Program-made: the position numbers and the translations under genes
Notes under the pieces: model-generated
Database searches by the model: none
What the model saw: the letters and a program-made list of their open reading frames with translations, nothing else
What the model was told of the DNA's origin: nothing
Assembly: GCA_036493735.1 (NCBI GenBank)
Contig: DASXPH010000047.1
Coordinates: 3,265-67,264, forward strand
Direction of reading: 5' to 3'
DNA from: AG2 sp036493735
GTDB lineage: Bacteria; Gemmatimonadota; Gemmatimonadetes; Gemmatimonadales; Gemmatimonadaceae
Length of the DNA: 64,000 nucleotides
Shown here: one piece after another, positions 61,509-64,000 of the stretch
Layout: the number at the start of each line of letters is the position of its first letter
Position numbering within the stretch: the stretch's first letter is position 1

Positions 61509-64000
61509 ATGCGCAACCTCAAGCTCGCCTTCCGAACGCTGGGCCGTACGCCGTTCGTCACCACGATCGCCGCGCTCTCCCTGGGCCTCGGCATCGGCGC
61601 CAACTCGGCGATCTACTCGATCTTCTATCGGATGGTACGCCAGCAGCTCCCGGTGGCCGGTGCCGACCGACTGGTCAACCTCAGTGCTCCGGGCCCGAAG
61701 GATGGAAGTCTGTCGTGCGGGCAGGCAGGCTCCTGCGACGACGTCTTCAGCTACCCGATGTTTCGCGATCTACAAAAAGGGAAGCTGGCCGCGTTCACGG
61801 CCATTGCCGGACACCGGGACATCGGCGCGAACGTCAGCTATGAACGGAGCGCCTTCGCGCGACGCGGACTGCTCGTCTCGGGGAGCTACTTTTCGGTTCT
61901 GCAAATCCGTCCCGCGCTCGGCCGATTGCTCTCGCCCCTCGATGACGAAACCGGCGCCCCGCCCGCGGTCGTGCTCGCCCACTGGTTCTGGGAAGCGACC
62001 CTCGGCGCCGATCCGGCGGTTATCGGCAAGACGCTGACGGTCAATGGCCATCCGACGACGATCGTCGGCGTCGCGCCGGAGAGCTTCAACGGCACGACTT
62101 ACGGGGACAGGCCGGCGTTCTATCAGACGCTCGCGATGGGGCCGCTGGTCGGCACCGACATCGCGCGCCAGATCAACGACCGTCAGGCGTACTGGATCTA
62201 CGTTTTCGCGCGTCTCGCCCCCGGCGCGACGATCGAGCAGGCGCGGACGCAGGTGAACGCCCTCTATCACCCGATCATTCGCGATGTGGAAGCGCCGCTA
62301 CAGCGCAACAGGGCTGACTCAGTGATCAGTCGCTTTCTCGCGAAACAAGTGGTAATCACGCCTGGGGCGCGAGGCCAGAGCTCCATGGGCGCCGAGGCGA
62401 GCCCAGTGCTCTACATGCTCTTCGCGATCACGGGACTCGTGCTCCTCATTGCCTGTGCAAATATTGCGAATCTGCTCATGGCACGCGCGACGAGTCGTGA
62501 GCTCGAGATGGCCATTCGTCTCTCGCTAGGCGCGACGCGGCGGCAGTTATTGGCACAGTTGCTTACGGAGACAATCACCCTCGCCCTCATCGGCGGCGTC
62601 CTGAGTCTCGCGTTTGCCTCCTGGACCTTGCAGGGAATCTCGTCACTCTTGCCACAGCAGGTCGTCGACGGGCTGGCGTTAGGTATGAACTGGGCGGCGG
62701 TGGGATTTGCGGCGGTGCTGTCGTTGGCAACGGGGTTTATCTTCGGCCTCTTCCCCGCGTTCCACAGCACGCGTCCGGATCTCGTCACGTCTCTGCGCAA
62801 CAACTCCGGCAAGCTGGCCGGCGGCCGCACCGCGCGGCGATTCCGCACGACCCTCGCGACGGGCCAGATCGCGCTCGCGATGGCGCTCCTGATGAGCGCG
62901 GGACTCTTTCTCAAGAGCCTCTGGAAGGTGAGCCGAGCGGACCTCGGCGTTCGCGTCGAAAATCTCGTGACGTTCTCGGTGACACCCCAGCAGACCGGCT
63001 ACGACTCCGTGCGTGCCCGAGCGTTATACACGCGAATCGAAGGGGAGCTGGCGGCACTTCCAGGCGCGACGGCCGCGACCTCGGCGACGATTCCCCTCAT
63101 CGCGGGAAGCGACTGGAGCACCAGCGTGAGAGTTCAGGGTTTCCACGCTGACGCGAACAACGCCGCGCAGTCCAGCTTCAACACCGTTGGTCCCGGACAT
63201 TTCCGCGCGATCGGCGTGCCCCTCCTCGCCGGACGCGAGTTCACCGCCGCCGATAATATGGGGTCCCCGAAAGTCGCGCTCGTCAACGAAGCATTCGCGC
63301 GACATTTTGGGCTCGGCGCGAACCCAGTGGGCAAGCGAATGGCGCGTAGCTCTTCGGACACGATGCCGCTGGACATCGAGATCGTCGGCCTCGTGCGCGA
63401 CATGAAGTATGCCTCGGTCAAGAGCGACGTACCGCCGGTGTTTTTCATGCCGAACCGCCAGATGAGCAACGTTGGTTCGATGTACTTCTATGTGCGCACC
63501 GCCGGTGATCCGTCGACGATGCTGCGCTCGATGCGCCAGTTGGTGCAGCGCCTGGACCCGATGCTGCCCGTCGAGAACTTGCGAACGATGCCGGAAGAGA
63601 TCCGAATCAACACGTTCGAGGACCGAATGGTCACGACCCTCGCGGCGTCGTTCGCCCTGCTGGCGACGCTACTGGCGTCGATCGGATTGTACGGAGTTCT
63701 GGCCTACTCGATCGCGCAGCGGACGCGCGAGATCGGTGTGCGCATGGCGTTGGGTGCGAGCGTGAGGGACGTGCGGCTGCTGGTGCTGCGGCAGGTTGGG
63801 GTAATGACGGTTATCGGTGGCGTGGTCGGCGTCGCGGGCGCGCTCGCGTTGGCGAAAGCCGCGCAGGCGATGCTGTATAAAATGTCCGGGGCGGATCCGA
63901 TGGTAATAACCGGGTCGGTGGTGTTCCTGGCGCTCGTGGCGTTGGCGGCCGGGTATGTACCGGCGCTCAGGGCGTCACGGGTGTCGCCGATGCAGGCGTT
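61509..64000 (+). CDS. ADOP-family ABC permease, cut by the right edge
   Basis: The reading frame is open from the ATG of MRNLKLAFRTLGRTPF to the last base (830 codons visible), so only the end is missing. No prefix domain is present. The first helix (VTTIAALSLGLGIGANSAIYSIFYRM) leads to a MacB-type periplasmic domain; an FtsX block near 305-400 (MLFAITGLVLLIACANIANLLMARATSRELEMAIRLSLGAT), a second periplasmic domain and a final FtsX block (SIGLYGVLAYSIAQRTREIGVRMALGAS) follow. The visible end, RASRVSPMQA, is close to the normal C-terminus. No ATPase is seen. Confidence 0.88.
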   Translation, partial: MRNLKLAFRTLGRTPFVTTIAALSLGLGIGANSAIYSIFYRMVRQQLPVAGADRLVNLSAPGPKDGSLSCGQAGSCDDVFSYPMFRDLQKGKLAAFTAIAGHRDIGANVSYERSAFARRGLLVSGSYFSVLQIRPALGRLLSPLDDETGAPPAVVLAHWFWEATLGADPAVIGKTLTVNGHPTTIVGVAPESFNGTTYGDRPAFYQTLAMGPLVGTDIARQINDRQAYWIYVFARLAPGATIEQARTQVNALYHPIIRDVEAPLQRNRADSVISRFLAKQVVITPGARGQSSMGAEASPVLYMLFAITGLVLLIACANIANLLMARATSRELEMAIRLSLGATRRQLLAQLLTETITLALIGGVLSLAFASWTLQGISSLLPQQVVDGLALGMNWAAVGFAAVLSLATGFIFGLFPAFHSTRPDLVTSLRNNSGKLAGGRTARRFRTTLATGQIALAMALLMSAGLFLKSLWKVSRADLGVRVENLVTFSVTPQQTGYDSVRARALYTRIEGELAALPGATAATSATIPLIAGSDWSTSVRVQGFHADANNAAQSSFNTVGPGHFRAIGVPLLAGREFTAADNMGSPKVALVNEAFARHFGLGANPVGKRMARSSSDTMPLDIEIVGLVRDMKYASVKSDVPPVFFMPNRQMSNVGSMYFYVRTAGDPSTMLRSMRQLVQRLDPMLPVENLRTMPEEIRINTFEDRMVTTLAASFALLATLLASIGLYGVLAYSIAQRTREIGVRMALGASVRDVRLLVLRQVGVMTVIGGVVGVAGALALAKAAQAMLYKMSGADPMVITGSVVFLALVALAAGYVPALRASRVSPMQA

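Larger units (their letters stand above)
239..62684. repeat. dispersed octamer GCCTAACG / CGTTAGGC (about 40 copies)
   Basis: By hand count the 7-mer CCTAACG or its complement occurs about 49 times and the 8-mer GCCTAACG about 40 times, in both orientations (roughly 27 and 22 for the 7-mer). For random 65% GC sequence I estimate about 8 and 2-3. Copies lie near 3020, 4520, 5353, 6040, 6703, 7347, 8733, 11150, 11724, 11983, 12858, 14681, 15533, 16878, 17825, 20255, 21099, 22995, 23804, 24838, 27233, 28803, 30597, 31725, 32073, 32544, 36447, 37125, 38712, 41659, 44665, 45204, 47501, 47942, 49647, 51807, 58568, 59614, 60922 and 61197. Inside genes the word is read in all three frames (ALG, VRQ/VRP, PNE, LTG), so it is not a protein motif. 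It supplies many of the rare TTA and CTA leucine codons. Confidence 0.8.

Noticed and set aside
1..64000. tRNA, rRNA, transposase, integrase, prophage or restriction-modification genes
   Set aside because: None recognised on either strand; no cloverleaf, rRNA-like core or transposase signature was seen.

Overview
The window looks like chromosome from a soil-type Gemmatimonadota bacterium (Gemmatimonas/Gemmatirosa-like). The lineage is inferred from gene content, not from a marker gene. The evidence is high GC, a Bacteroidetes-style SusC/SusD pair, four acidobacterial-type duplicated orphan permeases (ADOP) with a PadR regulator, and many secreted peptidases and lipoproteins. No rRNA, tRNA, insertion sequence, prophage or CRISPR array was seen.

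Layout. 0-10 kb holds SusC/SusD (minus), a TonB-dependent receptor with a DUF4249 lipoprotein, a stand-alone MEDS sensor and a secreted YdjC/ChbG-like deacetylase. 10-20 kb holds a DUF4397 lipoprotein, a nitrilase-family hydrolase beside a Ser/Thr kinase with a C-terminal BRCT domain, a DsrE-like protein, an ADOP permease with a striking operator-like palindrome pair, and glpF-glpK. 20.3-30.2 kb is the centrepiece: ten overlapping minus-strand genes for a carrier-protein pathway. They encode a phosphopantetheinyl transferase, a KASIII-like synthase, a thioester-reductase-like dehydrogenase, a carrier protein, a SerRS-like amino acid:carrier-protein ligase, two ferritin-like diiron proteins, a DUF3419/BtaA-like aminocarboxypropyl transferase, a GNAT and an MMPL exporter.

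30-43 kb contains an ADOP gene, a LmbE-type deacetylase, a PadR-ADOP pair with two operator-like boxes, an M28 peptidase, a cupin, a frameshifted LiaF-like gene and an M55 D-aminopeptidase. 43-64 kb is a run of small metabolic and secreted genes: a cupin, a DUF4142 lipoprotein, an FAD/BBE oxidoreductase, a ThuA-like protein, a GNAT, a glyoxalase-like protein, a second M28 peptidase and a PQQ-like propeller. It continues with a membrane protein-DCC-TetR operon behind a perfect palindrome, a class-V aminotransferase-like protein, a c-haem/propeller protein, DUF2911, a class-C beta-lactamase-like hydrolase and an ADOP gene cut by the right edge.

Two genome-scale patterns are not explained by the genes. 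(1) The octamer GCCTAACG / CGTTAGGC occurs about 40 times by hand count, on both strands, in and between genes. (2) A family of intergenic elements is built from degenerate 7-nt units in strict phase, often as two inverted arms, mostly at gene ends or between convergent genes. Their unit sequence differs from locus to locus while the 7-nt period is kept.

All functional calls come from reading motifs by eye. No database search was run.
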